Positions 23,024 to 35,939 of a DNA stretch of 59,783 bases are shown here, in pieces (the stretch's first letter is position 1; the number at the start of each line of letters is the position of its first letter). The position numbers were made by a program, and so were the translations under genes. The stretch comes from Purshia tridentata (lineage: Eukaryota > Streptophyta > Magnoliopsida > Rosales > Rosaceae): NCBI GenBank assembly GCA_003254885.1, contig QANT01006499.1, positions 1 to 59,783 of the forward strand, written 5' to 3'. The notes beneath the pieces are model-generated. The model did no database searches, was not told where the DNA came from, and saw only the letters and a list, made by a program, of their open reading frames with translations.

Positions 23024-23157
23024 ACAATGGAAACTGATAAGCCTTAGAAGAGAGAGCTTCTTCGTTCTAAAGAACTCCTTTTTGGGTCAGGAATATCTGT
23101 TAATGTGAAAGTGGATGGCCAAACAAATCTAGATCTATCTCTAAATTTGTATCTTTG
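23024..23157 (+). repeat. Tandem copy of the zinc-finger gene's 3' end
   Basis: This stretch resembles 22867-23007 (shared blocks: acaatggaaac-gataagcctt, agagcttcttc, gggtcaggaat, atctagatctatctct). It corresponds to the last ~45 codons including the EAR motif. I judge it roughly 75-80% identical with several small gaps. It carries an early stop (aag cct tag) in the matching frame, so it is a decayed partial duplication lying in the 3' untranslated region. Confidence 0.75.
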
Positions 23158-23159
23158 CA

Positions 23160-26100
23160 CCTGCTTTATTTATGTAATGTCTTTTCTAGTAGTGAATCTA
23201 TATCTGCACCCCTAGTTGTCTTTTGTTCTTAAACAATGTTCAATAGTTTATTTCTATGTTCCTTTTTATCCTTGAAGATGCCATTAATTGGTATTAAAAT
23301 GTCAAATAAAGAAGGAAAGCATTTCCATTTATTTTTCCTTGCAGATAATTATTTTGTATTGAAATAAATGTATTGTGTTTATGCAAGTAGGCGGACATGG
23401 TTGTTGTGGCTGTGCCTCTTTACTTTGTTACTAATTAGTCCATCTTTAGTTTTGGTTTGTAAGCTTGGTGATATTATTGAGCCACTTCAAACATGCATGA
23501 AGCCTTAAGCATCTTGGATTATCATTGTCTAATAAGTATTAGCCTGTCTTGTATGAGGTTTTGGTTCAAATCTTGTTGTCCCTTTTTTTGTAATATCTTC
23601 TATTCTGCATAAAGTTTTCTGATTTATCTTACATGATTAGTAAGCCATAAGGTTATAACAACAAATTGATTTCTGCTATCTTGAATGCTGTTAAACAGTG
23701 GAGAAAGGTACCATATTGGTAACTTGTATATGGTTTTTTGCTTTCTCAGAAATGCTTGTTATTAATTCTTAACCTTCTGTAGACGCATGTCCGCAGAGAA
23801 TTTTATCATATGCGCTTGAATTATTTTACCAAATATGTACTCTTATCTCTTTCTCATCATTATTTCTGATAGATACTCTTATTTCATCATTTATTTGATC
23901 GAGCTGACAATTGAACCTTACTAGTTAAACAGCAGCTTGCCTTAGAGATTCATTTAGTACCCGTAGCATTGGTTTAATTTGTTTTTCGATTTGTGGTGCT
24001 TGTATATTTGAAGCTAGTGGTAGCATGCTGTCTCTTGACCATCAGAATCCTATTTACTTGAGCATTTATTGGCATGTGTAGAACTGTTTCCCGTTTTAAA
24101 AAATATATGCCAGACTGGTTCAGAAATGGTCACTTATTTTCACTTTGCAAGTTTTTCTGTTCGTTTTTTTGCTCCCCACCCCCACTGTGTATGCAACCAT
24201 GCTTGTTAATCAGAGTAAATTTAAGGCAATCTCATTGAAATGATATTGGTGTTCATATGATTTGCTTCTAACCGGCATTTACATATCTACTTCAAATTTG
24301 TACTTTCGCATGTATCAATTATGCAATGAATTTTTTTTTTTTTTTTTGTAAACATGGTGTTTGCCATTAAACCTCTGACAAAAATTCAAGTACAATATTA
24401 TCTGGAGATCTTGATTTATTAAATATAAATTTATGTCAAGTTTGAAATTCATTGCAAAGTTAAAAATGTATATGATCTTTTGATCTATAGAAAGAGCATG
24501 ATGATGATAGTAATGTGATGATAAGCACATTTGGAGGAGGCTTCATTGCATTATTCTTATAGAATCATTGCAGATAATAATAATTTGAAATCATGCAAAA
24601 AATCATTCTGTACTTACTTTTTATTTTTTCTTTCTTTGCTGATTGGAAGTTAGTTCTGTATTTTTGCAAGTCATGATCAAATATTGATGAGCAACTGCAT
24701 TCTTTTGTCACAAGAAACCTCCTGTGGCTTGTCAATAGAAATTTATCCTATTTGGTTCTACATGGCAAGCATTTAATCAAGTTTCTGCTACTGGTTTTAT
24801 GGAATTGTTTACGATGATTTTGCAGTTGCTGCTGCCTCAGATATATGCCTTTAGAGATGGGAGAACAACATAAGAGGATTCAGGTAGGAAATTTTCTGGG
24901 GTTACTATAGGTTTGATCGTCTAAAAAATGTCTCTTATACCAAGGTTTACTCCTGTTATGAATACACAGAATTCGGTTTACATTTTCTCTCAGCCTTCTG
25001 AATGCCTAGTTTAATGCTGCACTGGCAAGTAAAGTTCTCCATGGTTAAGTTTTGCAAAAAAGAATGCAAAAGTTGGAACCCGAGTCCTCTGACTTATTCT
25101 AATATTTCTTTCAACTATCTGGCCTTGAATGAGGAGCCTGGTCACCCTAAAACTGCAATTACCAATATACCATTCCTTAAGATTCACTGAATTTCACTCC
25201 CAACTTGGGAGTGGGGATGGGAGTTGCAGCTTAACCAGTTGGGTACTAAGTTACTAACCCTCTGATATTTATTGTGGTACACATTTGTGGAATGCAAGGA
25301 TGTCATCAGTAGCCATTTGCTAACTTGCTAGTCAGAGGCCCAGGTTGCTTCAAACTATTGTTCATTCCTCACCAGAACCAGATGATTAACAATGTAAACC
25401 CACAGTAATCCAAAATCCAAATGATACAAGTATGAATCACAATCCTCATGAAAGTAATGGTTGTGATTGGTTGAACATCAACCAAACCTTTGCATGCAGA
25501 ATTGGCAAAATTGCCTTTTTTGACAGTTGGGATCATCCCCCGTCACCTAACAAAAATAAGCAAACGAACCCAATTTTCATTTTCTTGAAAACGTTTAGAA
25601 CTTTGTATATTTTGCAAAACAGGTTAATGTATACCTCATAAACATAAAACGAATACATCCAATCCAATAAGGATAAGAAAGGCACTATAGTAGGTTAGAA
25701 AATGACACGACTCCAAACCACAAAGCAATGACGTAAATTGGTTGGACTTTATATTGGGATTGAGATTGGGAGTCAAAAAGTTCAAAGGCAAAGAGCCATT
25801 GCTTGGCCATGAGCCCTCAAATCTCATTTTCATTAATTTTTTTATTTTGACCCAACCCAGTAAAATTCATGATACAGCCGATTGGAGAGTACAGCTCTCA
25901 TGTAGCGATATGTATATATATATATATAAATAAAATATTTATTGTGTGTGATGAAATTATGTGTCTTTTTATCACATGACTTATTATATAATAAATAAAA
26001 ATATATAAAATAGTAATAAAAACCCAAAAATAAAAATTAGACTGGAATGGGTATTTACTATTTTGGAGTCGCGGAGGTAGGTGTTAGCAAGCGACAAGAT

Positions 26101-26560
26101 TATGTGTATTCAGTTAGATTCCCACTCGTCTTTCTTTCGTTATCAACATCATCACAAAAGCGTAAAGACCAAACGTATCTCTACATTTATTCCTCATCAA
26201 CATGTTTGTAACCTTTGTTTATTCCTGAAACAAATGTTAAGAGGGCGACCACCACAATCACCATTCTATATCTTTCTTTTTTAGTTAAAAGAGAATATAA
26301 TGGTATTTTCTCTTTTAGCCATGTGTTACCACCTCCAATGTATAAACTCAATCTTTGAGTCCAAAATATTTTTATTTATTTTTATTAGAAGAGATCAAAG
26401 TCTAGTAAAAAATACATGCAAGTGATAATTAAACTGATTTTTGGTTGAATAATTAAACTCAACACCTCGAGCATTAACATGTGTAATTGGAAGGTTTTAT
26501 CTTAGCTTTATCGGAGAGTCAATCTTCCTTTTGAACCTTCTAAGTAACAGTGTACGACCT
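23160..26560. other. 3' flank and intergenic region, no gene seen
   Basis: T-rich DNA typical of plant 3' flanks, with a T18 run at about 24331-24348. The longest open frames are about 60-70 codons and have no recognisable domain. The stretch 26560-26880 is somewhat GC-richer, ends at a possible donor (ggtt|gtaagt, about 26880), and may be a non-coding leader exon of the F-box/kelch gene. Confidence 0.4.
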
Positions 26561-27535
26561 GCTACACCTTCATCAAGGCGCGTGAAAACTCACTGTCAAC
26601 CTTCTTGTTTTTTGCTGAGCACTCTCCACCTCTGCCGAAGGATTCTGTCATTTTTGACAGTGTGCCTGACTCGCTCTTTTGCGCGTAGTGTTTCCTTAAT
26701 CTAGAATCAAAGAATCGTGTTTGCCACATAATATAATAATAATGCAAATTTTTGGTTGATGAGAAAGAATAGTCTGATGGGTCACCCTGCCCATAAGGGA
26801 TGCACCGATGCAATAACCAGAGCTCTCTAAATCTCATCAAGTCGCCATCTTTGTAGCAATCTCTCAGCCGTTTCTGGTTGTAAGTCGTTTAAAAGTTTCA
26901 TTATCTTTCTTTTTTTGTACAATACAATTTATGTTCTGGCTTTAGTGGTTGATGGACATTGAAGCGGGTAAGCCCACAAAAAGTCCATTTCTATGTGAGT
27001 TTTAAACTGGGATATTGTCGGTGTTTGGTTTTTTGCACGATAAAAGACAAAAAGATTAGATTTTGGGCTGCTCCTGAGGGATTGCTTTATGGGATTCTGA
27101 ATTTTGGGTGTCTTCAATATCTGTCGCCAGTGGATAAAATTTCATAGCTTTAGTTTCTAAATTTGGTGTCTTGATAGGCCACAGTGGTTTTGGTGTACAT
27201 ATAGAGAAGAAAAAGTATATTTTTTTGTTCATACATGGGAGTTTAAGTTTAGATGTTTTAGACGGTGCTTTGTGTGTAATTTGTGATTAATAATTGTGTA
27301 AAAGGGAGTTGGTGCTCTACTTTAATGTAAATTTGGATTTTGGGTTTCCTTTATAAGCACAAAATCTGTGAAAGAATACTTGAGGATTGGGGAGAAATTT
27401 GTCTCTCTGGATTGGGATTTGGTTCTGTTAGTTTTCTGAGTAAGAGTATTTGGATAGGCAAGAAATTGCATTTCAATAAGGGCCTCCTCAATTTTTTCTG
27501 AAGGGCCTTTATATATTTTGCTCAAAAGGAGAAAG

Positions 27536-28753
27536 ATGCAACGGGTTCGATTGTCTTCCCAACAGGCACCCGTACACAAGCTAGGGGATTCTCAAATTAC
27601 ATTATCCCCTAAATTTAGGTTAGCGGTTATCCAATCTTCTTTGTTGAGTCCTTCACCAGAATTAGAGTTATCTCTTATGGGAGAACCCCTCATTCCGGGC
27701 CTTCCTGATGACGTTGCACTTAACTGTCTCCTCCGGCTTCCAGTCCAAAATCACAGAGAAAGCAGAGCTGTCTGCAAGCGTTGGCATCTACTGCTTGGTA
27801 GTAAAGAGCGGTTTTTCACTCGAAGAAAAGAAGTAGGCTTCAAAGACCCTTGGCTTTTTGTCTTTGCCTTTCACAAGTGCACTGGAAAGATTCAGTGGCA
27901 GGTTCTTGATCTCACTCATTTCTCTTGGCACACTATCCCTGCCATGCCTTGTAAAGACAAAGTTTGTCCCCATGGGTTCAGATGTGTTTCAATTCCCCAT
28001 GAGGGCACTCTCTTCGTTTGTGGTGGTATGGTCTCTGATGTGGATTGTCCGCTCGACTTGGTCCTGAAATATGAAATGCAGAAGAATCGATGGACTGTGA
28101 TGAACCAGATGGTAAGTGCTAGGTCTTTTTTTGCAAGTGGAGTGATTGATGGGATGATTTATGTGGCTGGAGGAAACAGCACAGATCTTTTTGAGCTTGA
28201 CTCGGCTGAGGTTTTAGACCCCATTGAAGGGAGTTGGCGTCCTATTGCAAACATGGGAACAAATATGGCCTCTTATGATGCAGCAGTTCTTGATGGAAAG
28301 CTTCTTGTTACAGAAGGCTGGTTGTGGCCTTTCTCTGTCTCTCCCCGGGGTCAGGTCTATGACCCAAGGACTGATAATTGGGAGAGTATGGCTGTTGGAC
28401 TGAAAGAAGGCTGGACAGGTTCTAGTGTGGTGATTTATGGCCATTTGTTTGTGGTCTCAGAGCTTGAAAGGATGAAGCTTAAGGTTTATGATGCAGATTC
28501 TGATTCCTGGGAAACAATACAAGGGCCCCCTTTACCAGAGCAGATATGTAAACCCTTTGCTGTGAATGCCTGTGATTGCAAGATATATGTCGTGGGCAGG
28601 AACCTCCATGTTGCTGTGGGTCGCATCTCAAGGGTTAGCCTTAAAGGCACTTGTGAGAAGAAGTGGCGATTTGGTGTTCGATGGCATGTGGTTGATGCGC
28701 CAGATTGTTTCTCTGACTTGACACCCTCGAGTTCACAGGTTCTGTTTGCTTAG
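27536..28753 (+). CDS. F-box/kelch-repeat protein (At1g30090-like)
   Basis: 405 residues, no intron within the coding region. The start is the ATG at 27536 (MQRVRLSSQ); the frame is open a little further only through TTG. From memory the N-terminus (VHKLGDSQ, TLSPKFR) and the C-terminal SQVLFA match Arabidopsis At1g30090. Residues about 50-95 form the F-box (LIPGLPDDVALNCLLRLP, then AVCKRWHLLL), which binds the SKP1/ASK adaptor of an SCF ubiquitin ligase. Residues about 140-375 carry kelch repeats (FVCGGM, IYVAGGNS, LLVTEGW, VYDPRTDNWE, VYDADSDSWE) that form a beta-propeller for substrate binding. The substrate is not known to me. All family landmarks are intact. Confidence 0.93.
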   Translation: MQRVRLSSQQAPVHKLGDSQITLSPKFRLAVIQSSLLSPSPELELSLMGEPLIPGLPDDVALNCLLRLPVQNHRESRAVCKRWHLLLGSKERFFTRRKEVGFKDPWLFVFAFHKCTGKIQWQVLDLTHFSWHTIPAMPCKDKVCPHGFRCVSIPHEGTLFVCGGMVSDVDCPLDLVLKYEMQKNRWTVMNQMVSARSFFASGVIDGMIYVAGGNSTDLFELDSAEVLDPIEGSWRPIANMGTNMASYDAAVLDGKLLVTEGWLWPFSVSPRGQVYDPRTDNWESMAVGLKEGWTGSSVVIYGHLFVVSELERMKLKVYDADSDSWETIQGPPLPEQICKPFAVNACDCKIYVVGRNLHVAVGRISRVSLKGTCEKKWRFGVRWHVVDAPDCFSDLTPSSSQVLFA

Positions 28754-28759
28754 CTTTTC

Positions 28760-30155
28760 AATCTCTGATATCATGTTTGGTCAGTTTGTATGTCCTTAAA
28801 TAAGTTGTAGTTATATAAAGTACTAAAGCTATAGAGAACTAATGGCTGTGTGTAAAAGGGTTTTGGTGGTTATTGGAATGTATGTAAGTAATATGGTTGG
28901 TCCCCTTTTGTGTTTATTGTTAAGATGCCCCTGATGTTTTCCCTATGTTTCTGGATGAACTTTATCTGTAGCATGATTGTTTCTTTGTTTTCTCTTTATT
29001 GTTCCCTGAATATATAGCTTTAGCCCTGATATTTCCCAATTTCTTATTCTCGAGAATCTCCATATTCATCCCTGATACAGTAAAACATTATATGCAAGGG
29101 TAAGAAGGCACTTGCAACTTGAAATGGAACAATCCATTGAAATACACCTGTTGCAGTCTTGCAGATTACTACATGGAGTAGATGCTTTTTGGAAAAAAGA
29201 AAAATAATCCAGATGGATTGTTTTGCATGAAGCCGCAGTTGTTTTATTGTTTTGGTAGAAAAGCTTCTAGTTTTCCTTGTGTTCACAATACAATTGCATA
29301 GGTACAATTGGGGTCACTTGATTTCCTTGAACTAGTCCAACCTAAGCACCAGGTGTACATATATAACTATACATGGGTGGCTTTCATGCCGGAACATCTG
29401 CATCACTTTTTTTTTCAATATCAAAGAAAGGGTGAACAAATGAGCTGAAAAGCACAGCTGTCCTGAAACCAAAAACCCGAACTTCAGAATATTTGTGGTC
29501 CAAAAAGTCTTGGTTTGGGAAGGACACAGAGAGAATGAAGAACAGCTGCTGCACTGCATGTAAATCAGTTGGCAAACAGCGACACATACTGTGGCCACTT
29601 TCCCTCCATGCAAATAGTCTTTAACAGGAAATCAGCAACATGTCATTTTATAAGTAATATGATTATAAGATTAACAATTTTTTGAAGTAAATCTAATACT
29701 TAAATGAGACGTCACCCAAGTTTTCTCTCATATAAGCCATGGATTGCTTTAAGCATAATATAAATTAGATGTATCATACATATGCACTTGGTTATGGGCT
29801 AGGAGTGAGGGAAACGCAAATTATCATAAAAGCCTTAGTTTTTAAATTACTTATTCAATTTTCTCGGCCAAAAAAAAACAATTTATTTATTTAATGTGAT
29901 AAATTTTCTAGTGGAAGCTGCTGATTAGTAGAGGTTTGGATTTGATGAGAGGGGCCTTAGGAGAGAGATTTATAGATGGGCTTTGATAAGCATTAGGCGG
30001 TCCAATCAGGCAGTCCATGAGTCCACTTTGCTCTGACCGAAGAGATCCGAAAGTCCAACTGAACCCGAACCCGTTTTGTTTACAACGAATTCAATGAGTG
30101 ATAGCAAAGCAAATACTGAATTCTGAATTGAATAGAGGAAGCAGAATAGAAGAAG
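28760..30155. other. 3' flank and intergenic region, no gene seen
   Basis: T-rich 3' flank of the F-box/kelch gene followed by about 1 kb without convincing coding frames. Minus-strand open frames at 29044-29613 lack domains or start context. Confidence 0.45.
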
Positions 30156-30161
30156 AGGAAA

Positions 30162-30428
30162 ATGGGAGCAATAACGAGCGCAGTGATAGCAATAGTGGGA
30201 GTGGTGCTTGGGTGGATCGCCATCGAGATTGCCTGCAAGCCTTGCCTTGAACAAGGCCGAGGAGCCATTGATCGCAATCTTAATCCCGATTACGATCCCG
30301 ACGATGACGTTTCATCCGATATCCGCGCCCCTCTCAACCCTCCAACCTCGCTCCTCGACGACGACGTTTCCGATCCCAAGCCTGCTGTCTCCACCACTAC
30401 TCGTACCGATGCAACCAAGGCCGTCTGA
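30162..30428 (+). CDS. OEP7: Outer envelope membrane protein 7-like (OEP7)
   Basis: 88 residues from an ATG in good context (gaaaATGGGA). One hydrophobic segment spans residues 3-22 (AITSAVIAIVGVVLGWIAIE). It is followed by the pattern LGWxAIEIAxKPxLxxxRxxID...PDYDPDDD, which I recognise from plant OEP7/OEP6, the small signal-anchored proteins of the chloroplast outer envelope. In those proteins the hydrophobic stretch plus flanking positive residues direct insertion without a cleaved transit peptide, leaving an acidic, disordered C-terminal tail in the cytosol. The tail here is longer than I recall for Arabidopsis OEP7 (about 64 residues). The gene is intronless and convergent with CUL4. The family call is from memory of the motif. 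Confidence 0.72.
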   Translation: MGAITSAVIAIVGVVLGWIAIEIACKPCLEQGRGAIDRNLNPDYDPDDDVSSDIRAPLNPPTSLLDDDVSDPKPAVSTTTRTDATKAV

Positions 30429-30429
30429 T

Positions 30430-31226
30430 CAAACACTCAGTTTGTTGTGAGCTTCTTTTTTATGTTTCCAGATAACTATGGATATTATATGATAAATGAA
30501 ATTGAAATGGAATTGTTTATTGTTTTTGAAATCGGATGAATTGTGGTTTTCATTGTAATCCTACTTTTTCTTTCAATGGAACTTGAAAGCGATTCGAAAA
30601 TTGAAACTCAATTCAATTATTTTGTTATTACGAATGTTTGTTCAAAGCCAAAAACAAGTGTTCAACCGTGCAAGTTGCTAGCATTGCCATTTGCCACAAA
30701 ATCAAACACTAAACGAACATCAAAGCATGGACTTCATTCACAGCGCTATTAACTTAAGGAAAAATTGCGACAGTGTTTGTTCATGAGATGTTGATAAAGG
30801 TCGCAATGCCGTTTGAATTGAAAGCAAATACGCGACTGAAGACAACCCCATAGAACGCAGTGAAGAAGCCAAGAGTCAGAGAGATTTTTTCGTTTCTTTG
30901 TTTATATATAACCCTATTTAAAAAAAAAAACAAAACAAAACAAAAATATCTGCAATTCATGAATGTGCTCGACTCTTTGGCAGGAATATAAATATGAAAA
31001 AGGAAGACTAAATATTCTTTACAAAAAGTATCGACTGGAGAGACAAAAATTGAAAATTACAAGTCACTGTACATAAATCAGAAGGGACTTGTCTGGACGG
31101 GAATGGACAGGACATGCCTGCCTCCTGCCCTCTTCTCTTCCTCCTCCTGAGCTTCTTCAAGATAGAAGTCTTCCCGTGTCATTTACAAGGGAGAAACTTC
31201 AAAAACTTGCAGCATGCTGGATCTTG
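30430..31226. other. Convergent 3' regions of OEP7-like and CUL4
   Basis: About 800 bases holding the two 3' untranslated regions. An A-rich stretch lies at about 30919-30945. No independent gene is visible. Confidence 0.5.
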
Positions 31227-34200
31227 TTACGCTAGGTAGTTGTAAATTTGAGGGTTGTTCTTGTCCCGTTCCAAGTACTCTCGGTCAATCAAGCTTTCAA
31301 TCCTTTTCTTCAAATCAGCCGGCTTTATCGGAAATTTAAGCTGCTCACCATAACAAACACAAGCATAAACACATGATTGTAACCCAAGATGCCAGCAGCC
31401 CCATAAATGCTCATTTATAAAAGCCGAATAAAAAGAAATATGTCGTCTTTACCTGCTGGAACAGTTCCGTTATCAGAAGAGTGTGACTCAGCACCTTCCT
31501 AGTTTTCATTATCCGAACAATAGCAGCATCAACCTGCAATACATAACATAATTCAAAATTGTCAATTACAAAGACCACAATCTATTTTGGAATTTGGGAT
31601 GAGGCTAGCATGTGCATAGCAACAATCTGGGACATAAACAATGGTTAACCTGATATTGGCGGTCTTGAAATACTCTTTCTGTTGTGCTCGTGTTCTCCTC
31701 CACTGTTTCCTTCATCTGGATTGCATTTACCTGTATGCATCAAAATAATTTAAGCTCCATGTGAGTGGCAATCTAAAACAAGGCAACTCCAAGATATGGT
31801 CACCCTGTAGTGTACATGAGTGGCTTGTATAAGGTGATATTGACAGAAAAATACTTCGTATGTACAAATTCACTGTTGAATTTTCTCAGGCTTATTTCAA
31901 GCTTTAGTGTATGCAAAGCTTGAGGCCTACTGATAATCACTGTTAATATGTTACTACTGGACATAAAAACCAATGTACCTTTATACGGTAGAGAGGAGCA
32001 GCAAATCCATCATTGAACAAAAATGAATCGTCATCCTCCACATCTCTCCCTTTGGGAAACTGTAACACATATTTAAAAAGGAAAAAACACAAAAGGTAAG
32101 GAGAAGACCCAACCTTTCCAATTATGTTACAAATAAAAGATTTTACATACAAATCCAGTAAAAGCATGAACACCCAGGCACCCACCTTTTGCAGGACACG
32201 AACTTTTCCACATGCAAGGGACTGGAGGGTTCTTTTCAGTTCCTTCTCCTCAATACCAGTTGAATCTTTAATATCTTGAAAGCTTAGCTTCTCAGCATCA
32301 TTAAACAGCATCAGAACGACAGTCTGGAAAGACAACCAATTATAATTCATGCTCTAGGTACAATTTACAGAATACTACAGAAAAATAAAGATTTAATGCT
32401 ATAAAACAGAAGAACTATTGGCCTAGAAGTGACCAACCTGAAACAGAGAAACCGCAAGCTCCTTTTTGCCTTTAGGAAACTCTGCTTTCAACACACAGTG
32501 ACCTAATGAATTTTGCCACATTAAACGCCTGCCGCTGTACTTGCTCAAGTAAAACTCCTTGAAAATATCCTATTGCACAAAGCAAAATGATAAGAGTCAG
32601 ACAATTATACAGAGCACATCATCACCACCAGCAACGAAAGCTGTGTCATGTAGCATGGACTGAACCTGGTATACATTCAACTCATGAGGAAGTCTAACAT
32701 CCATGGGAGGATATGTTGGCCAGTACCTGTATCAACCACCAAAACACCAATTAAATTCCATGGGGACATGGAGTGAATCAATAATATAAATACACTTGAG
32801 GCAAGATTTAGGTAAAGTTCCTAATATTAGGTTCCTTAGGTTATCCCAATAATTCCATTTATAAGATATTATGTGCAAAGATCAAAATGAATTTGTAAAA
32901 ATATATATCTTGTTTAATAGAACTTCTTCAAATGAAAATGACATGTAATTTAACCAAAATTGACCACATGAAGGGTTTCAAAGTAATCAATATATTATGA
33001 GAAAAGTGAGTGTTTAGATTAAATATCAAAATTATTGAAACACATTGACTATTTGTAGACTTAACATCTTTAGTCAGATTCATTCGATTATAGTCTATGA
33101 TCTTCAATTTTGATGCATAAAGAGTCATTTTTAAGGGGACTTATTGAACACAACATCAGTAACCGAACAAAAACTTCTCACGCATTTCAAGAAAAAAAAT
33201 TTAAAATTTTGAAATATACCCCGTCGTAAGGACATGAACACTCATCTCAATCCCTGATGGGAGCTTTGTCCTGGCCTGGGATGATTGTTTGAATGACTCG
33301 TTTATCTCTTTTGACAATTCAATATCCTGAAGAAGAGTAGATGAAAAGCATGCAATAGAAATATTATTATTAAATAATTCATACAATATTTGCCACAAAA
33401 GCTCATATGGTGAATCACAAATCCATGCTCCGCATAAAGTGATTATGATTACTCCTAAACTAACTACAGGAGCTCATTTACAAATGGACTTGTTAATATA
33501 GAATATTAGCCTAGTGCTATGTCCACTTTTTTTGTTACCCACAAAAAGAGAAGAAAAAGATCACTACTCATAAGATGAGCAAAAGTTGAACCTCATTATA
33601 TCTGATCTTAGATATACCTCTAGAAGAGGATTGCAGACAACAAATTTATGAGTGAGCAGTAATAAATGTTTACTGATTTTAGATTCCAAATATAGCACTA
33701 CGTTTGGCAGCCACTGGTTTCAATTTTACCCCAAAAATGTGTTCTAATAATCAATCTGATGAATTTCAGTCCAAAAAATAGATCAGAGGCTGGGCAGTTG
33801 AACAAGTTCTGCCATCCCTACTTTTGGCATCAAATACTGAGAGACAATATTAATAATCACTAATCTTGAACATATATTTCATACAACGTAGCAAAAACGC
33901 ACACCTTAAACATTCCTTCAAGTTTGTTCGTAAACTGACTGCCACACTCAGTCTTCAGCTGTACAGAGATAAAATTTTGTTACTACAATCAAGCAAGTTT
34001 GTCCGCCAGGTATGTAAGTCATAGAAAAGAAGAAACCATCATTAACCTTGGAAATCATAGATTTCTCTGCATCAATAGAAGCACTCTTTCCCAAAAGAAG
34101 CCTTTTTGCAAGATCCTTCTTATAAAATGCTTCAAACACATCCTTACCCTGGATTAGCAAGAAAGAATTTTACAGAAAAAATAATCAGAAGTTAAGGTAA

Positions 34201-35902
34201 AAAAAAAATTGCAAACACCGGTAACAGAAAAAATGTACAAAAGAACTGCTGGTTAATCCAAGAGCCAATTTTTTATTTTGGCCATTAGCACATAACTCTT
34301 ACCTGTATAAACCTGAATAAAACCAATACTTTATCGAGTGTGCCCTCCAATTCCTCTTCAGAAGTACCCTTATTCCCAGCACGAAGCTTCTCATCCAGAA
34401 ACTTTGCAATCAGCTCAGCAGGTCGGTTCTATCATACGAAGAACACTCTTAGCTCAAATATGCCAGCACAAATTAGAAATGATGAGAAACTGATGAATTC
34501 ACTTTTTAAAAAAAAGATGAGATACTGATGAAAATTGAAATGCAAAAGCAGTGGAAAAGGGGGGAAATTACATTGAATCAATATAGTTAGATTCAACTGA
34601 TAGATACAAAGATTATATGCATGGTTATTTATGATGGAAATATTACAACGTCCAAATTCAACTGATATTTATCTTCACCAACTAATACTTTGCTACTTGT
34701 GCTTTTTCTATCTTGCCGCACTTCAAAATCACATCATAGATGATGGGTTCATTTCCTCTTTTAATTATTAAAGAAAGAAACATAGAAAACAATGGGGAAA
34801 CTGAATCAGATGAAATGTTACCTGACGGAGATTAATAAGATGCTCGAATGCATCCTTTATTGTGTTGCAAAATGCTTCATTCTTGAAAAAGCTTTCTTCC
34901 CATATAGTGTCAAGAGAAGCCTTAAATTCCAAAAGGGAGGCAACCATTTCTTTATCCTTTTCTTCATCCATGATCATGCCCTGCCCTGTCCTCCGGATGT
35001 ATGAGCTAAGGGCTTGCCTCAGTGATTCAAGGGCATTGACTCTTGAAAAAAGGGTGTACATCCTTTGAAGGTCCTCAATGCGATTCCCATCCATTAACAT
35101 TGTGAACCCCTAGAATATATATAAGAAAAACCATAATTAATTAAATTCAAAACATAGTGGGAGAAATAATTAAGGCTAGAATCATAAAATTCGTGAGCAG
35201 AAAAAACCTTGTCGAGAATGGCAGATATATGGCGATCTAGAAGCTGCTTTTCTGCAGTTGCGACTAATGGCTTTCTTGTACTTGCATCCAAGTAGAGTAA
35301 ACATCTTTCATGTTCCTCATGCAACCTTGTCTGCAACATGTTATCCAAAAATCTCCAAAGGTAGGCATAAGTCATCATAGAGTCAAAGAGACAAGCTAGA
35401 TAGGTGCAAAGTAATTGAAACAAGTCATATTATATTAAAAGAAAAGGAAATATAAGTATGAAGAAAAATATTGCATTGAATCAAATATGCCAGAAAGATT
35501 AGAGAGAGAGTATCAACCTCCACATGCTTCAAGTAATCTGGAACATCTGATTGCTGCATGTATTTCATGCCTTCAGCAGCATAAAATTCGGAAGTACACT
35601 CAAGAAACGGCTTCTCAAAGCTTTCCGAGTAGATTCCTAAAGCTGTAAACATCTTCAACAGATGGTTAAGTAGAGTCCTAGCCACTGCTTCACCTAATCT
35701 GAAAAACCAAAACCACAACATTGCAGATTACTAGTTGCAAAAGTACACCCAACAATTTAATAAAGAGACTTCAAATATGTTAATAGATCAATGTTCAAGT
35801 CTCAGATCATGAATCTTGATTAACACCTGGGTGGAAAATCCAATAGAAGAATATAGTGAGCACATTTTTCACTTGGGTGAGGACGAATGCTTAGGATACT
35901 TT

Positions 35903-35939
<37 letters not shown>

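Noticed and set aside
23560..23590. ggttcaaatc motif resembling a tRNA T-loop
   Set aside because: No acceptor stem, D-arm or anticodon arm can be folded around it.
26562..26840. 92-codon minus-strand frame
   Set aside because: No recognisable family; the region fits better as a leader exon of the plus-strand F-box/kelch gene.
29044..29613. Minus-strand frames after the F-box/kelch gene
   Set aside because: Weak starts, hydrophobic chance composition, no splice-linked exons.
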